Source: Paenibacillus zeisoli
Lineage (GTDB): Bacteria; Bacillota; Bacilli; Paenibacillales; Paenibacillaceae
NCBI RefSeq assembly: GCF_003994465.1
Contig: NZ_RZNX01000001.1
Span: 1,264,182-1,317,101 of the forward strand
Length of the DNA stretch: 52,920 nucleotides
Direction: 5' to 3'
Shown here: positions 50,948-52,920 of the stretch, piece after piece
Layout of the letters: every line of letters starts with the position of its first letter
Numbering within the stretch: position 1 is the stretch's first letter
Made by a program: the position numbers and the translations under genes
Notes under the pieces: generated by a model
Told to the model about the DNA's origin: nothing
The model's input: the letters and a program-made list of their open reading frames with translations, nothing else
Database searches by the model: none

Positions 50948-52920
50948 AAGCTTCTCTCCACCTTCCTGTCCTCGCTTGCCGCAGCGGCCTCCATGAATTG
51001 AATTTCGCTTGCGTACTGCTGAATGACGGTGCGAATAATGCGGATATACTGACCGAATAATTCTTTCATTTTCAATTTCGATAGACGCTTGTCGTTGTAT
51101 TCACAGAGGATGAAGATCATATCCTTCTCCGAATAGTAGGAGAACTGGAGGTCAAATCTACTGCGTTGCGCATCCCGGATGGGAACGGCCCCTCTCTGGT
51201 AAAAGAGTGGGAGCACAGCCTGCGGACTCTCCTTGATCTTCACAGGCTGGATTTGCTCCAGCTGCAGTTCTCTTGAAGCGCCCTTGCGCAGGGCGTCTTC
51301 CGCCATGGAGATCAAGGCTGCAATTCCGCTCACCTGCCCCATTTGCAGCTCCGCTGCCTGGAAGGATCGCAAGGAATCGGAATTTACAATCGTAAGCTCC
51401 GTGCTCTTAGTAACAGCAGCGAGCACATATGCGAGGCTGGCCAGCAGCACAACGTGCCGCTTGGCATGTCCGGATTGCTCAAATTCGCCGAGCTGTCTCG
51501 TTTCAAGCTCACCTAGCTGCAGCTTATATACCGCTTGCTGAGCAGCAGCAGTCTGCTGAACGAAGTAATCGCTAGGCAGTGTGAGATAAGAGATCGGGGC
51601 AGCCGAATGCTGCTTTCCGGCCTGCTTCATAAATGCCGCCAGCTTGGATATAGTTGGGTAAGCGAACAAATCGGTTACCTGGATTAACCCTGGGTAGGAA
51701 GCTTCCAAGCGAGTGTGAAGCTGCAGGAGAAGCAGCGAATGCCCCCCAATTTCAAAGAAATGGTCATGAACACCAATGCGTTCTCTGTTCAGTAATTGCT
51801 GCCACATAAGCACAAGCTGTTCTTCCAGTTCATTCTGCGGGGCCGTGTACGTTCCCTCAGTCTCTTCTGTGATCACCTGCTGATGCTGCAGCTGTCTGCG
51901 ATCCAGCTTGCCGTTATTGGACAGCGGCATTTCCGGCAGATACGCATACTGCGCAGGAATCATATAGTCAGGAAGCGTCTGAGCAAGCGAAGCACGGATT
52001 ACCGATGAAGGAATCTGTTCCTTCATTACGAGAAAGGCGCATAAATAGGGGTTACCTCCCCTATCCTCCTTCACCAATACGGCGGCTTCCTGGACACCTT
52101 CAATCTCGAGCAATTTATGTTCGATTTCACCAAGCTCAATCCGATAACCGCGAATCTTCACCTGATGGTCGAGTCTTCCCAGGTATTCAATATTGCCGTC
52201 CGGCAGCTGCTTCGCCAAATCCCCTGTCCGGTACATGCGGCTGCCCGGCCGGAATGGATTGGCCGTGAATTTCTCCTCGCTCAGCTCGGGCCTACCTAGA
52301 TAACCTCTGGCCAGTCCCGCGCCGCCGATGCAGAGTTCGCCTGGAATCCCCGGCGGCAGCAGCCGTAGATTACCATCCACGACATACAGCTCGGTATTGT
52401 CGATCGGCTTCCCGATCGGCACATTACTCGGTGTTTCGCCTGCCAGACATTCGAAATAAGACACATCCACCGTCGCTTCGGTTGGTCCGTACAAATTAAT
52501 CAGCTTCGTACCATGTTGCTCGCCCAGCAGCGCTTGGAATCGCTCGACTTGATGCGCGAGCAGCGCTTCGCCACTGGTGAACACACATTGCAGAGTCCGC
52601 AAGCGATCCAAATGCTCGGGTTTTGCTTCGAGGTACGCCAGGAACAAATGCAGCATAGATGGCACGAAATGCAGCGTAGTTACCCGGCTTGTCTCAATCG
52701 CCTGGATAATCTGTTCCGGGTCCTTCTCTCCTCCCGGAATGAGGAAGTGCACAGCAGCTCCCGCCTGCGCCCACCAGAACAGCTCCCATACCGATACGTC
52801 AAAGGTGAACGCCGTCTTCTGCAATATGACGTCTTCCGCTGTAAGCGGATAAGCCTTCTGCATCCACGCAATCCGATTAATCACGGAATGGTGCTCAATC
52901 ATGACCCCTTTCGGGTTCCC
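50944..52920 (-). CDS. NRPS, partial at the window edge: A(Ser)-PCP-half condensation domain
   Basis: The reading frame continues beyond the right edge. It enters at the A3 core of an adenylation domain (GNPKGVMIEHHS). The specificity positions read D-V-W-H-F-S-L-V-D with the A10 Lys in NNGKLD, the serine code. A PCP follows with GGHSLLLL (about 51731-51750). The last 220 or so residues look like the C-terminal lobe of a condensation domain: YLTLPSDYFVQQ, LLASLAYVLAAVTKSTELTIV and SRFDLQFSYYSEKDM, without an HHxxxDG lobe. The stop overlaps the acyltransferase ATG. The seryl chain would be passed to the KS of the giant protein, which explains why no full C domain is needed. What lies upstream cannot be seen. 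Confidence 0.92.
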   Translation of the reverse strand, partial: GNPKGVMIEHHSVINRIAWMQKAYPLTAEDVILQKTAFTFDVSVWELFWWAQAGAAVHFLIPGGEKDPEQIIQAIETSRVTTLHFVPSMLHLFLAYLEAKPEHLDRLRTLQCVFTSGEALLAHQVERFQALLGEQHGTKLINLYGPTEATVDVSYFECLAGETPSNVPIGKPIDNTELYVVDGNLRLLPPGIPGELCIGGAGLARGYLGRPELSEEKFTANPFRPGSRMYRTGDLAKQLPDGNIEYLGRLDHQVKIRGYRIELGEIEHKLLEIEGVQEAAVLVKEDRGGNPYLCAFLVMKEQIPSSVIRASLAQTLPDYMIPAQYAYLPEMPLSNNGKLDRRQLQHQQVITEETEGTYTAPQNELEEQLVLMWQQLLNRERIGVHDHFFEIGGHSLLLLQLHTRLEASYPGLIQVTDLFAYPTISKLAAFMKQAGKQHSAAPISYLTLPSDYFVQQTAAAQQAVYKLQLGELETRQLGEFEQSGHAKRHVVLLASLAYVLAAVTKSTELTIVNSDSLRSFQAAELQMGQVSGIAALISMAEDALRKGASRELQLEQIQPVKIKESPQAVLPLFYQRGAVPIRDAQRSRFDLQFSYYSEKDMIFILCEYNDKRLSKLKMKELFGQYIRIIRTVIQQYASEIQFMEAAAASEDRKVERSL

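Noticed and set aside
50944..51700. Degraded C domain at the end of the partial NRPS as a pseudogene
   Set aside because: The frame is open, the stop overlaps the next start by four bases, and residues typical of the C-terminal lobe remain; decay would not keep this coupling.

Overview
The window reads like a chromosomal stretch of a Paenibacillus-type Bacillota. The signs are strong AGGAGG-type ribosome binding sites, lipoprotein signal peptides, an S-layer-homology (SLH) anchor, cre-like catabolite sites, LytS/YesN-type two-component genes and large NRPS genes. The genus is inferred, since there is no rRNA. All 26 genes I support lie on the minus strand, so transcription runs from right to left. 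I saw no tRNA, rRNA, CRISPR array, insertion sequence or prophage.

Left part (1 to about 22 kb): plant hemicellulose use. Two secreted GH43 enzymes (10-3513 and 4887-8141) share a C-terminal cassette of CBM-like, cohesin-like, FIVAR and dockerin modules. Between them is a cohesin-SLH protein (3620-4618) that could hold such enzymes on the cell surface. Next comes a sensing operon (8490-13912) of histidine kinase, AraC-type response regulator and two sugar-binding lipoproteins. One of these lipoproteins is a close paralog of the binding protein of the adjacent YtfQ-like furanose ABC importer (14380-19017). The importer operon ends in a shortened HPr-like gene that keeps the Ser46 region but lacks the His15 region. 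A multimodular GH5 mannanase (19304-21994) has its own promoter, with a cre site in the spacer and two identical 18-bp candidate operators. Shared promoter elements upstream of the cohesin-SLH gene and the second GH43 gene suggest one regulator for both.

Middle (22.6 to 26.8 kb): a solute-binding lipoprotein translationally coupled to a membrane diguanylate cyclase, with no permease nearby, which looks like a sensory pair. It is followed by a stand-alone seven-repeat RCC1-like propeller.

Right part (27.0 kb to the edge): a natural-product operon, cut by the right edge, ending at a strong terminator at 26943-26986. In transcription order it holds a partial NRPS (A-Ser, PCP, half condensation domain), a discrete acyltransferase, a duplicated CPBP-family membrane protein, and a 3386-residue PKS/NRPS (KS-ACP-C-FkbH-PCP-C-A(Phe)-PCP-C). 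These are followed by a 1915-residue NRPS (half C-A(Ser)-PCP-C-A(Cys-like)-PCP), a type II thioesterase, an ABC exporter pair, a secreted esterase and a BtrH-like acyltransferase. No module carries a terminal thioesterase. The likely logic is that a seryl chain is extended by one malonate, joined to a glyceryl unit loaded by FkbH (probably as an ester), then extended with Phe, Ser and an uncertain residue, and released by a separate protein such as the BtrH homolog. The product is not one I recognise.
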